Source: Cladorhizidae sp. MBARI D1340-BT2 (taxonomy: Eukaryota; Porifera; Demospongiae; Poecilosclerida; Cladorhizidae). Taken from it: a stretch of DNA of 64,000 bases. The translations under genes and the position numbers were made by a program. Every line of letters begins with the position of its first letter. Position 1 is the first letter of the stretch. The DNA is taken from NCBI GenBank assembly GCA_028752905.1, contig JAQNBH010000010.1:22531070-22595069 (forward strand). Reading direction: 5' to 3'. Below the pieces are notes generated by a model that did no database searches, was not told the DNA's origin, and saw nothing but the letters and a program-made list of their open reading frames with translations. Below are positions 36,161 through 47,958 of this stretch, piece after piece.

Positions 36161-36858
36161 CTGCAACCGAACCATACCATGAGTTAAGAACTTAAAAATC
36201 AAGTAACATAGCAGTGATATTGCAAGGAAAAAGGACGAAAAATTGTTCAACTTTTAATACATGTGAAAAGCTGAGCAATGAGCATTTTTATATCCACTCT
36301 TGGCCAATATGGTAATCGATAAACTTTTTAAGCCAATAGTGGATATAGCAATGTTTCAGCATGATGAAATCTAATTCAATATATTGGCTGGCAGTTACTC
36401 TACTAGAATCGTAGTTGCTAAAGTGGCGAGGTTTACGGTGGAAAGCATAATCATAAACCAAAGGGCTAAAAGATTGTGAGTAGCTAGATCTAATTGGGCA
36501 ACAAACCTGCAAAAGCTCTGACAGAAAATTGGTGCCTGCCTTACTAGACCTTAGATGATCCGAGGCACAAACTAGCTAAACCTAAAATGACTGCTATGAT
36601 CTTTGGCCAAACCACAAAAAATATCCAGTGTTTTGTTTACTTTAATCATCGCTAGGCTAGCTAGCATGGCAATAGTTACCTGATAGAGCTCTAAAACCAT
36701 GAACAAGGCACCCTTGACTCTTGCTGTTTCTTACCACAGGAGTTTAAAATATAAATCAGGCATATGCATGTGTCGTGTTATTTTAATATTCAATATTTGG
36801 CCCTAAAGAGTTAAGAACTAAAAAGGACGGAGAGATAAAGTGTCTGCTGTGGTCTTAC
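36161..36858. other. Intron between D20 and D21, nothing recognised
   Basis: About 700 bases. It shares short stretches with 12840-13170. Confidence 0.5.
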
Positions 36859-37059
36859 CATCGTCATCTACGATCTCAATGGTCATCTCATTTGGTGCTA
36901 GAATGACACGATCCTGTTCTGTTGTTAGTTGTGCCAAGAACACTTCAAGTCCTTCTGAAAGAGTGTCGTCATTAATGCCAACTCCGAAAGATAATTGAAT
37001 ATCTTGATCGACTGGAGTGAATGTTAGATCTCCACTGACAGGTAAGAAATCACTTCCAC
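36859..37059 (-). CDS. Exon 38: Calx-beta D20 (X type), second half
   Basis: Starts GSDFLPVSGDLTFTPVD, carries INDDTLSEGLEVFLAQL, and ends IEIVDDDG. Confidence 0.9.
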
Positions 37060-38489
37060 CTAGTGAGAGGAAAGAATTGGCCAGACATGTGAGTACTATG
37101 GTTGATCCCACCATACATACTTGATATTGACGATATTAACACAAGGCCTTACTCGAGTCGGAGTCAACTCGGCCACATAGGTAATACATAATTCTTTCAC
37201 AGAATTTCCTTCTTTGATTAGTTTTGCTATGGCAAGGCTCGTGCATACCAGCACTTCCCTTCTAGCCACAATATGCAAGAAAACACTTGCAAGTACTTGT
37301 TAAACAATGTTGACACACACTCATTAATTCTTCTAGCAAAATGAACGGTAGTTTTTTTTTAGGTGACCTTGAACAGAAAGAGCAGCAGCTGATCTCTTGA
37401 TCCAGATGAAGAAAGAGCTTGTTTCATGAGCCAGGCTAAAAGATCAAGGGGCTAATGGTCTCTCCAGCAGACAGGAATGACTGATCTCACTCTCCAAAGC
37501 ATGTTCATCTATAAAATTATTTGTATACTGTTCATTGTGAATATAGCCAAAACTGAGAAGAGCCATGCCAGAGATAATCATTGGGAAGAGTCTTGGAGCT
37601 CATAGGCTATGGATAAGAAGTTACCTGCGAACTAACAGCTGCTAGAAAAGAAGACTGCACAACATGCTTAGAGTGTTCTAAAAAATTAGCAGCAAGATAT
37701 TTGTCGATAAGGAAAGCAACATAATCATTCTACAAATTGACCGAAAAGTCACTATACATGTGCCGAACCGATACAATTTTCAATAACAGAGAGGCCACTG
37801 CTTCACAGAGAGAAAATATATATGCATAACTAAATATGCATAACTAAAGTTTGTAATGACATGAGAGAGCCCCTTTAATGAATGTGCATTAAACATAAGT
37901 TGCTGGAACGTACAATGTATACAAAACTTCTCTCTTTATAACATGCTCTATATAGTGAGCATTAATAGTCCCACGCCCATTTCTCTATACTGTGGTGTCT
38001 AAAACTATTATATGTACAGTTAAAAAAGATCCATTACATACCCATCTCTTCAGGTGGTATCTGCTACCTTCTTCTATTAAGAAACTAACCCAAGTTAATT
38101 ATTGGTGATTTCACATTAAATTGCCGATTTTGAATAATATTTAATAAGCCTGGACTACAACCAGATAAAATTGAGATAAACTGCTTCGGAACAGATGCTC
38201 TAAATATATTACTGAGTAAACTAGTAAAAACTGTTTTGGTTTTAAGATGGAAGGGGGTTAATTAAAAAGTGCAATATTTCATTTGTTACTGCTACAGAAA
38301 TTACCTTCCTATGTATATTTCATGTAGATCTAGAGCTCTAAACATTCTTTCATACTGATATAAGCCAAAATACCTCCTTTGGATTTCCCAAGAAATCATA
38401 TTTAGACATTTCAGTTATCATTTGAATTTTGATATAAAATTTTGCCTTTTTACAAAATGTAACATAGCCAGGAACTGGCCTTCACTTAC
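37060..38489. other. Intron inside D20, nothing recognised
   Basis: 1.4 kb. Unlike the other X-domain introns it has no clear similarity to 16560-17200 or 22390-23200. Confidence 0.45.
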
Positions 38490-38648
38490 TTGTGGCAGCA
38501 TTAGCAGCAGTAGAAACAATTGTCTGGTAAGAAACAACGACTGACCTCTCCAGTGTACCTCCATTAATGACTCCCACAAAGAGGTCGATAAATCCAGGGG
38601 TATTTTCCATGACACTATCCAACTCAATAACAAATCCGATGGTGATGA
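38490..38648 (-). CDS. Exon 37: Calx-beta D20 (X type), first half
   Basis: 159 bases. ITIGFVIELDSVMENTPG; ends AANAATS. Confidence 0.9.
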
Positions 38649-38762
38649 CTAGTAAAACACAAAATTTCTTATAAAACATATACAATACTTCATTAATTTA
38701 TAATCAAGTAAACAGTCTATATGCAAGATACTTTGAATGTTGTGACAGTCATAAATTCTTAC

Positions 38763-38960
38763 CATCATTATCTGTAATTGTAACCCGTGCTGAATCAGGA
38801 GCCAGTGTAACTCTGCCATCCATAGTGCTTAGGTCTACTAGAAAATCTTCTGGGTCTTCATAAGCACCATCAACTCCAATGTTGATATCAACGCACAAAC
38901 GAGTTTCCGTCGGTGTAAAGGTCAGAACCATATTAACTACTGCAGTATAATCGCCCGGTG
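38763..38960 (-). CDS. Exon 36: Calx-beta D19 (Z type), second half
   Basis: Starts PGDYTAVVNMVLTFTP. Cysteine strand TRLCVDINI; ends VTITDNDG. Its A half lies 3.7 kb away across a piggyBac-like insertion. Confidence 0.9.
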
Positions 38961-39187
38961 CTAAAATGAAGTAAAAAATTAAATCATATGAACCACATGG
39001 AGATATGACACTTGAACAAACCAGACAGATCAGATTTATATTACTAGTAGCATTTACAATTAGTAGAGGACATCAAATAACTGTTACATCTTAACTCTTA
39101 GACCGCCGGTGGCGTCTATACACGCCAATTGAAATCTACTCTCACACGCCGGTGGCGTATATACACGCTCCTAAATATGTAAATTTT

Positions 39188-39520
39188 TATTAGCGTTTGT
39201 TGCGTAGCTGCTTATTCTTACAGCTGCACTTTGTATTTTATCTGAGAGATCTGTTCTTGTTCTTTTGAGAAAGTATACCGATAGCTAGCTGGCTGTTGTA
39301 TGTTTTTTAAAAACATTTTTTTAAGTAGGCAAGTACATTGAAGAGCGTTGTAATTGATTTAGATTAGCGTTTATTGGTTTATTGCGCAGCTGCTTATTCT
39401 TACAGCTGTAGTTGATCTGAGAGATCTGTTATTCTTCTTTTGACATAGGATACAGACAGCTAGTTGGCTGTTGTGTTTTGTTTTTAGATATTCTTTGAAG
39501 TAGGCAAGTACCCTGAAGTA
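39188..39520. repeat. Tandem duplication of about 174 bases inside the piggyBac-like element
   Basis: Two diverged copies starting ATTAGCGTTT near 39188 and 39362, both containing GCTGCTTATTCTTACAGCTG and GTAGGCAAGTAC. Confidence 0.75.
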
Positions 39521-39532
39521 AGTTACAAATGA

Positions 39533-39712
39533 TGGACAGATATAGCTAATAGAGATGATGTTATAAGATTATTAGATGCTGAAGACAGTGATGAAGATTT
39601 TGATGGATATGATGAAGAAGGTTATAGTGGTAGTGACGATGATGCTATTGGTGCTGTGGATGGTGGTGTTGATAGTGGTGGTGTTGGTGGAGGGTGGTGT
39701 TGGTTGTGTTAG
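39533..39712 (+). pseudogene. Acidic N-terminal remnant of a piggyBac-like transposase
   Basis: The open frame reads DDVIRLLDAEDSDEDFDGYD followed by EEGYSGSDDDAIG and stops at 39710-39712. An acidic N-terminus with an LLDA/EDSD motif is common in piggyBac transposases. No start codon in frame and no catalytic domain; the rest is replaced by repeats. Confidence 0.5.
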
Positions 39713-40019
39713 GGTTTGTAGTACCGCTAGCAGTATCTCTTCCAGTTCCAGCAGTGCAACTGTCAGCCAGACCTCTTCCAGCTCCAGCAGTCTAATCAGA
39801 CTATATCTTCATCACTATAATGATATCCACAAAGTATACAATGAAGTAATAATGATAGGTTAGTTCATGAGCTAAACTATGATCTGGCATTTTCCTATAT
39901 AGCTCCTGCTGGTATTTAGCAGTGCTAGAGCACAAAATATCAGTAGGAGATAAGAAAATGCCAGCGCTTAGTGTTTCTCTCTACGTAAAACAGACCAGAG
40001 GAGCTAACATACAGCCAGC

Positions 40020-40735
40020 CCTTAGTGTATCTAGCTTAGCGTATCTAGCTTAGCGTAGCTATCTACACTACACAGCAGCTGTAGCTAGGAACCCTTTGTT
40101 TATGTCAGAGATAGCGCTAATATTCCATAGCTAGCTAGCTAGATGCCAGAAACCTATAGACAAGCTAGTGTTTCTATCTCTGTACAACAGTTCTAAATAC
40201 TAGAAGGAGCTAACATATGGCCAGCGCTTATTGTGTCTAGCTTAGCTATCTACACTACACAGCATCTGTAACTAGGAACCTTTAGTTCATCCCAGAGATA
40301 GCGCTAATACTCCATAGCTATCTAGCTAGTTGGCAGAAGCCTATAATTAGCGTGTCTAGCTTAGCATAGCTATCTACACTACACAGTATCTGTAACTAGG
40401 AACCTTTAGTTCATCCCAGAGATAGCAGCGCTAATACTCCATAGCTATCTAGCTAGTTGGCAGAAGCCTATAATTAGCGTGTCTAGCTTAGCATAGCTAT
40501 CTACACTAAACAGTATCTGTAACTAGGAACATTTTAGTTCATCCCAGAGATAGCGCTAATACTCCATAGCTATCTAGCTAGTTGGCAGAAGCCTATAATT
40601 AGCGTGTCTAGCTTAGCATAGCTATCTACACTACACAGTATCTGTAACTAGGAACCTTTAGTTCATCCCAGAGATAGCGCTAATTCTCCATTGCTAGCTA
40701 GCTAGTTGGCAGAAGCCTATACACAAGCTAAACTG
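40020..40735. repeat. Satellite-like tandem repeat, unit about 125 bases
   Basis: About five copies marked by CAGAAGCCTATA at 40334, 40461, 40586 and 40710, with GTGTCTAGCTTAGC and CCATAGCTATCTAGCTAG in each. First copies are more diverged. It forms the interior of the piggyBac-like element. Confidence 0.85.
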
Positions 40736-40997
40736 ACCCAATAACTAATATCAAAGTACTCAACTTACTTTGGAGAAGCTTTACTTCTTTAGGGCGGTTT
40801 ACCTTCGTGTTCTGTAAATGGTAATGATCGCCTTGCATCCTGCCTAGATCTGGTGATAAATCAGCCGACCGACAAAAAAAGGCGTCGATTAAAAATCGGT
40901 GGTTTTTTGATTAATTTAAAAACGGCGTTTGGGGAGGAAACAGCCACGGCGTCTGGGGTATTTTTAACAATAACAGCTAAAGCGGTCTAAGGGTTAA

Positions 40998-42630
40998 TAC
41001 ATCTGGGTGTTTTTAAACATGCAAGATTTTCTTTAAAGGGAACATCCTTCGCTTTTGATCCTTACAGCATTTTTACATGATACAACAAATTATATGAAAC
41101 TCTGAACTTATACTTATTTTAAACGAGTCAGTATCCAGGTCCCCAAACTAAATATAGCACGTATCGGAGGAGCCATCCCAAAGCATGCGATATTCAAAGG
41201 CATTATACACACACACACGCAAGTACACACACATATAACTATGTCTTTAAATAAAGCAAAATTGTCTAATTATTTATGCAGCAAGTCCAAATATCTGAAC
41301 AGAAGACAGTTCTACAGAACTAGCTATGCCCAGAGAATGACGTCAGTGCCAGGAAACAGCCAAATCTGCAACCACTTTTACCAGTTGAGTGGTGTCAATA
41401 ACATGAGGGATCAGCTACACTGCCAAGGCGGCATACTTTTCAAAACACAACAACAAAAAGGGTCAATAATAGCTACTGTAGTTTTGGATGACTCATGAGA
41501 ATGTTTCTTCGAGTGCAGTTCCTCACTGCCTCTCTCTCTATCGGTTCCATAAGCAAAGGCCTTGGGCTAACAGCTAACATAGACCATTAACTGCCTCGAG
41601 TTGTGTTAATAACTAATAAAGAGCCAATTAAGCATGCATACAAATGAGAGAGGCCAGTGCTGGCTAAAGTCATTGTGCTTGCACTCCATAACAACATCTA
41701 ACAAAAACTGGCACCTGTTAACAAGGGTGCTTGTTATTCAGCAACCAGCTCAAATGTCAGAGGTATGTCAGAGGTATGCAAACAAATGGTCAGAGCTGTA
41801 TCAACATTTTCACTGCTCCCCCCACCCATCAGAAACAGCCACATACCGATGCTTAGTAGATTAAACCAGAAATGGAACAGAATGGCTGGCTATGAAGTAG
41901 CTGCTCCTCTTGAGATTGAGGCCACCATTCGGAGAGAACTGACAAAAGGAGATGATATTATCCAACCATGGATTTCCTGACACACAGATCAAGTTCAAGC
42001 AGCTAAGTTTTCTATTCACATTTTACCAGTATCGGCTCCATAAACAAAGGCCAAAGTTATGACAATAAAATGTTTGAGTTTGCATGATATTGGAAACTTA
42101 GACATGTCCACGAAGAAAGTTTTGAACTGAAAAAGGAAGTTTCCTAGTCAGTAGAGCAACATATTAAGGGCCACTGTGCAACTGGACTTAGTGTGAAATT
42201 TACTTCCTCTTGGCAAGAAATGAGCTTCCCGCTATACATGGTAGCCATTATATGTTGGCATAAAACCTATCTCTATGGTAACATAACTTTGAATTGGAGC
42301 ATCCAATCTCTAAAACTTTGCTAGAAGACAACTGGAAAAGAAAACTTTTTTTTAGGTAAAAACCCCCCCCCCCCCCATATGGAAAGCTGTAAAACTATCT
42401 ATTTGTATACCTGTTCACTCTGCCCACATCAGAAACACATGAATTCTGATGAACATATGATTCATATCAAACATTAAAACAATTTTCTAGCCATGCATTT
42501 TACCCAATTTGCCAAATTGTCGGGTAACTATGCTACTTTTTTAATATCCATTATTACAGCTACTGTAGCATAATATTTATCGAAGTTATTTTTGTAGATG
42601 TTAACTGGAGTTTTCCTATCTACAACTTAC
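40998..42630. other. Rest of the intron inside D19, nothing recognised
   Basis: Only short ORFs. A poly-C run lies at 42363-42376 and a short (CA)n tract near 41205-41235. Confidence 0.5.
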
Positions 42631-42771
42631 CCACTGCTCCATCATTTGAAGTTGCAAGCACTATTTCAACATTTTTCTCAAGTACACCACCAAGCACAGC
42701 AGCACAGACCTCCACTGGACCATCCCCTTCAGTCACAGAAAATGTTGTCTCCTCCAACCCAATTGTAACTC
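42631..42771 (-). CDS. Exon 35: Calx-beta D19 (Z type), first half
   Basis: Starts VTIGLEETTFSVTEGDG, with cysteine in VEVCAAVLGG; ends NDGAVG. Confidence 0.89.
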
Positions 42772-42900
42772 CTAACAATAACAACAACAAAAACAAACTA
42801 TTATGATTTTATTTTATTTTAAGATTAACATCTCATACAAACAGTCTGCCTACTACACGTATGAACATGTCCTCCAAATGTATGAATATTGGGACTTTAC

Positions 42901-43101
42901 CATCATTATCATCCTCTTCAATTGTAACCACTGCTGTAAATGGATCCAGGACAACTCCAAGACCCATGTTCCTTAGCATTAATACGAATTGTTCCGGATC
43001 TTCATAAGCAATATCGTTTGCAATGCTAACATTGGAGCAGATGAGACTTTCCGTGGGTGAAAATGTCAGAACAACACTCACTGCATTATAATCGCCTGGT
43101 G
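42901..43101 (-). CDS. Exon 34: Calx-beta D18 (Z type), second half
   Basis: Starts PGDYNAVSVVLTFSP. Cysteine strand SLICSNVSI (NVS sequon); extended acidic end EEDDNDG. Confidence 0.9.
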
Positions 43102-43460
43102 CTGAAGTGGAATCAAAAGTGAATCATTGAATCACATGGAGATACTACATGGCTTGACAACAACTAGGGTATTGAATGGGTATACTGAGGGAATATTGTC
43201 ACCACCCCCCCAAAACAAAACAAAAATACGGAGTGGCTATTAGTAGCACACTAAATAAAACTCCATCTATGAGCACTAAGCGGCTACAGTAGGCTGATCT
43301 TGGTAGCATTGAAACTGAATCTACTTTCTTCTCCGGCCTAACACTAGCTTGCCTAACACTAGCTTTTGACTTATTCTGCAATCCTTTTCAACTCTCTGTT
43401 CCCAGACTTTACTGGAAATTCAACAACTGCTTAGTTACAGCTAGTTGACACAACGAACTG

Positions 43461-43865
43461 CATTATGTCACATGCTCCACTTGTGACCCCTCCCATTAGG
43501 TCACATGCTCCACGTGTGACCCCTCCCATTAGGTCACATGCTTAACTTGTGACCCCTCACATTAGGTCACATGCTCCACTTGTGACACCTCTCTTTAAGT
43601 CGCATGCTCAACTTGTGACCCCTCACATTAGGTCACATGCTTCACTTGTGACCCCTCCCATTAGGTCACATGCTTAACTTGTGACCCCTCACATTAGGTC
43701 ACATGCTCCACTTGTGACACCTCTCTTTAAGTCGCATGCTCCACTGGTGACCCCTCACATTAGGTCACATGCTCCACTTGTGACACCTCTCTTTAAGTCG
43801 CATGCTCCACTTGTGACCCCTCACATTAGGTCACATGCTTCACTTGTGACACCTCCCCTCTCTTT
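43461..43865. repeat. 33-base minisatellite
   Basis: About 12 tandem units, each with a GTCACATGCTCCACTTGTGA core followed by CCCCTCACATTAG or ACCTCTCTTTAA variants. Located in the intron inside D18. Open frames on the plus strand are repeat artefacts. Confidence 0.85.
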
Positions 43866-44057
43866 AGTCACATGCTCTAGTCACCTGCTCTTATTGATTA
43901 ATTTAGGCCACTGTGAATTAAATTCCAGAAAAATCGACATAATTAGGTACACCCCTGAAATGGAGGTTTCAAGCTGCTACTGCAACCCGGGAAGATTATT
44001 TAGCTGATTTTACTAACTTACACAAATTGACAAGAGTTTTCCATACTCGTAACTTAC

Positions 44058-44201
44058 CCTGTGCAGAACCATCTGAAGTTACAAGATCCACTTCTACATT
44101 TCTTTCAAGCTCTCCACTGAACAGAGTAGCACACACCTCCACAAAGGCACCATCCGCTTCAGTCACGGAAAACCGAATTTCCGTGAAGCCAATCGTAACG
44201 C
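44058..44201 (-). CDS. Exon 33: Calx-beta D18 (Z type), first half
   Basis: Starts VTIGFTEIRFSVTEADG, with cysteine in VEVCATLFSG. Confidence 0.9.
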
Positions 44202-44370
44202 CTGACAATAATAAACTGTATACATTTATGCCTCCATGGTTGTTTTTATTTTTTAGATTTCTAAATGGGGCACAAAAAACATAATATTAAGAGAAAAACA
44301 TATAAACAGCCTACATGAATGAACATAATATCATCATCCTATCATATTGTGCCTAGTAGTAAATTATTAC

Positions 44371-44571
44371 CATCTACATTATCCTCCTCGATCGTAATTA
44401 TTGCTGTATCAGGCATCAGGTCAACCCTGTCATCCACGGTACTTAGTTGTACTTGAAAATATTCCGGGCCTTCAAAAGCATCATCATTACCAATGCTGAT
44501 ATTGTGGCACAGACGATTATTTGTAGGCGTAAAGGTCAGAGTAACATCAACTGGAGTATAATCGCCTGGTT
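44371..44571 (-). CDS. Exon 32: Calx-beta D17 (Z type), second half
   Basis: Starts PGDYTPVDVTLTFTP. Cysteine strand NRLCHNISI (NIS sequon); extended end EEDNVDG. Placed from its splice sites. Confidence 0.89.
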
Positions 44572-45559
44572 CTGAAATAGAGTTAAAAGTTAATTATATC
44601 AATCACTTGTACATATGACAAGATTTGACCAAACCACTGTATTGCTCAGGGTCTGCTAATGTGGGGGGAAGGTGAAAGGCAGATGTGCCCCCCCCCCCCT
44701 CCCTCCCCCCACCCCCTCTCTCTCTTGCCTCCAGACAAGACAATCACACGAGTGATGATTATTATAATAGGCATGTGCGAAAAATAAACAGCTCAATGTT
44801 TGGGGGGGGATTGAAGATTTTTCTGAAGGAACGTGGCTTATTTCTGGTTCTTCCAGTATCTATTAGTGAGTGAACCCCTAGAAAATAATTTCAGGCATGC
44901 CAAGTTTTTCACCTTTAGTGTTTTTTAACTCTTTCTATGATTTTTATAAACACAATATTTTTGTAGCTATAACTTTTTTCATTGCAAATTCAATAAGTTG
45001 CAGTTTGGTATAAGAATCATTTCATTTAGGTTCAGTAAAGCAAAAGAGTATGAAACACTATGTTGGCTATGTATGCTACAATATAAAACTAATAGTAAAG
45101 AAATACATCAGGAGAGCCAAATGATGAAGGGATTGATTCTAGATAAGCATAGATGCCTGTAGTTTGTGTAATGGTTTCCAGAAAGATCAGTGATATCTTG
45201 GCACCATTCATGGCAACAGCTGCGATCTTCAGACATTAATTTGTTACATTTTTGGATTCACTAATGCCATAATATGCCATAATAATGGGTATGTGCAGGA
45301 AAATACCTGCTTTTTACACCATGAGCTTTTCTGTGAACTGATTTCTGAGTTGCAGATATATCAATATATGACATCAATCTGTCATATGATATTCAGGTCA
45401 ACTCACTATATAACAGGTATTGAAGAAGTATGCCAAGAGAAAGTGTTAATCAAAGACAGTTCTTTATCACCTATTACAATTACTTTATATGTAGCACAAA
45501 ATACAGATATTCTGTGGATCTTAGCTCAAGTTTTTTTAATTTATATATCTGCAACTTAC
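44572..45559. other. Intron inside D17
   Basis: Contains a C-rich tract at 44688-44716. Nothing else recognised. Confidence 0.55.
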
Positions 45560-45703
45560 CCACTGCTGCACCATCTGAAGTCATAAGCTGTACTTCTGCA
45601 TTTCTCTCAAGCACACCACTGACAACAATAGCACACACTTCAACAAAGGCACCGTCCGCTTCAGTCACAAAGAATACCGTCGTCTCAAAGCCAATCTCAA
45701 TTC
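45560..45703 (-). CDS. Exon 31: Calx-beta D17 (Z type), first half
   Basis: Starts IEIGFETTVFFVTEADG, with cysteine in VEVCAIVVSG. Confidence 0.9.
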
Positions 45704-45826
45704 CTGACAGTAATAATAATTAAAAAAATTAAATATAAATACTCAAAAAAAAGAGGGGGAAAAAAGTCCACACTGAACATTGATCTTCCAGATATGAATA
45801 TTGGTGACTAACAATGAAATTATTAC

Positions 45827-46021
45827 CATCATTATCCTCAATTGTAATCTGTGCAGTACCAGGTTCCACTTCTACTCGATCCTCCATGGTGCTTAGTTCT
45901 ACTTGAAAATCTTCCAGCTCTTCAGAATTATCATCGTTTTCAATGCTCACATTGACGCATATGATACTTAACTCGGGTGTAAAAGTCAGAACAACATTGA
46001 CTGGAGTATAATCACCAGGTT
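45827..46021 (-). CDS. Exon 30: Calx-beta D16 (Z type), second half
   Basis: Starts PGDYTPVNVVLTFTP. Cysteine strand SIICVNVSIEND (NVS sequon); ends ITIEDNDG. Confidence 0.9.
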
Positions 46022-46280
46022 CTGAAAAAGAGTCAAAGGTTAATCGTATGAATCAAAAGAGTCAAAGGTTAATCGTATGAATCACATGAAGATAGCACAA
46101 GATTTAAATAATGACTGGACAGGGGTATTGGAGGAGTATACTAAAAGAATTTAAGATACTCAAAGCCATTATATATATATAATATTATACACAAGTCATA
46201 TATATATACACAAGTCCTCATCATCTGCTACAACTACAGCACAGAAATTATTCCTAGAGTTTTCCATAACCACAACTTAC

Positions 46281-46424
46281 CTAGTGCTGTACCATCTAAA
46301 GTTACGAGGTCAATTTCAATATTTCTTCGAAGTACCCCATTTAACAGAGCAGCACACACTTCCACGAAGGCATCATCCACTTCAGTCACAGAAAATGTAG
46401 TTTCTTCGAAGCCAATTATAATTT
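46281..46424 (-). CDS. Exon 29: Calx-beta D16 (Z type), first half
   Basis: Starts IIIGFEETTFSVTEVDD, with cysteine in VEVCAALLNG. Confidence 0.9.
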
Positions 46425-46526
46425 CTGGTAATAGTAATATAAAAAATAGAATTAACCAAACAATTAGACGTGATTTAATTGGATAAGTATGTGTAACTGT
46501 GGTCACAATAACCAAGACAAGCGTAC

Positions 46527-46721
46527 GGTCATCGTCGGAGATGATAACTGTCGCAATATCAGGATTGACAACAACCATGCTGTCATCAGAGGCCAAGGTC
46601 AATGTGAAATTTTCTTGGTCTTCATCAATGTCATTGTCAACAGTGGTCACTAAGCTACAGATGCGACTGAACTCAGCAGTAAAGGTGATAGCAACAGTGA
46701 AAGATTCGTAGTCCTCTCCAC
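46527..46721 (-). CDS. Exon 28: Calx-beta D15, second half
   Basis: Starts GEDYESFTVAITFTA. Cysteine strand SRICSLVTT; ends VIISDDDR with donor GTACGC. The intron before exon 29 is only 102 bases. Confidence 0.88.
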
Positions 46722-46968
46722 CTGTGTGGATTATAGTAGAAATAGTAAAGCAGTAAAACAAAATTAAAACATCAGTGCAGGGGCACTGAGTATCAATTAC
46801 AGCTACTGTTGATAAGGGTCCAAATGCATTCAATTATATTTTAAGCCCTACAACACAATGAAGGTTGCCACTGAACATACAGCCCCATGAGAATATTATA
46901 TACAATTACAATTACAAATAATGACTAATATGTATTTATTACTCAGTTATGATGACAATACCCAATAA

Positions 46969-47055
46969 CTGCAGGGGCATAGTAGAATATATAGATAATT
47001 GAATACCAATAACTGCAGGGGCATAGTAGAATATATAGAGAATTGAATATCAACT
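46969..47055. repeat. Direct repeat, two copies
   Basis: AACTGCAGGGGCATAGTAGA occurs at about 46976 and 47020 with similar flanks, in the intron between D15 and D16. Confidence 0.7.
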
Positions 47056-47172
47056 ACATATGGAACTCATCCCTCATATTACACAATCAAATTTGTATCC
47101 CCAATGCAATTAGCTGTGGCTTTAGCTTATGTATATATTACATTAAAATGTTGCTATAAACATGGATCTTAC

Positions 47173-47310
47173 TAATTGCAGTGAGATCACTGGTAAAGAT
47201 AGTCACTTCTGCATCCCTCTCCAGAGTACCAGAAGTTATGATGATACACACTTCAATAGAGAGCCCTTCAACCACTGAGTAGATCGTCTGCTCAAAACCA
47301 ATTGACACCC
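47173..47310 (-). CDS. Exon 27: Calx-beta D15, first half
   Basis: Starts VSIGFEQTIYSVVEG, with cysteine in IEVCIIITSG. It lies just below the 27-base minisatellite intron. Confidence 0.88.
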
Positions 47311-47443
47311 CTACAATGAAATTTAAATTCAACTATTTCAATTTTGCCAGATTTACTCATCCACATGCAGTAATATACAAGATACATAGTTCTCTCTCCA
47401 GCACACTAGTGCAGCAAGCATGTCTTGCATACCTGGCCACTAG

Positions 47444-47958
47444 TACTAACCCTGGTTGTGCACTTACATGTACTAACCATGGTTGTGCACTTACATGTAC
47501 TAACCATGGTTGTGCACTTACATGTACTAACCATGGTTGTGCACTTACATGTACTAACCATGGTTGTGCACTTACATGTACTAACCCTGGTTGTGCACTT
47601 ACATGTACTAACCCTGGTTGTGCACTTACATGTACTAACCATGGTTGTGCACTTACATGTACTAACCCTGGTTGTGCACTTACATGTACTAACCCTGGTT
47701 GTGCACTTACATGTACTAACCATGGTTGTGCACTTACATGTATAACCATGGTTGTGCACTTACATGTACTAACCATGGTTGTGCACTTACATGTACTAAC
47801 CCTGGTTGTGCACTTACATGTACTAACCCTGGTTGTGCACTTACATGTACTAACCATGGTTGTGCACTTACATGTACTAACCCTGGTTGTGCACTTACAT
47901 GTATTAACCATGGTTGTGCACTTACATGTATTAACCCTGGTTGTGCACTTACATGTAA
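47444..47958. repeat. 27-base minisatellite, about 19 copies
   Basis: Each unit carries TGTGCACTTACATGTACTAA followed by CCATGG or CCCTGG. Because 27 is a multiple of 3, long ORFs with 9-residue repeats run on both strands. One unit is a base short near 47740. It lies in the intron inside D14-D15, not in coding sequence. Confidence 0.9.

Larger units (their letters stand above)
39095..40993. mobile_element. piggyBac-like element with TTAA target site
   Basis: TTAA at 39091-39094 and 40994-40997 flank the element. The ends read CTCTTAGACCGC and, reversed, CCCTTAGACCGC: a 12-base inverted repeat with one mismatch, of piggyBac style. Just inside the left end a CGCCGGTGGCGT motif occurs twice. 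The interior holds a short acidic coding remnant and a block of tandem repeats, so the element is not autonomous. It sits in the intron inside D19. Confidence 0.8.

Noticed and set aside
43681..44007. Repeat-containing plus-strand ORF
   Set aside because: Produced by the 33-base minisatellite; no splice context or domain.
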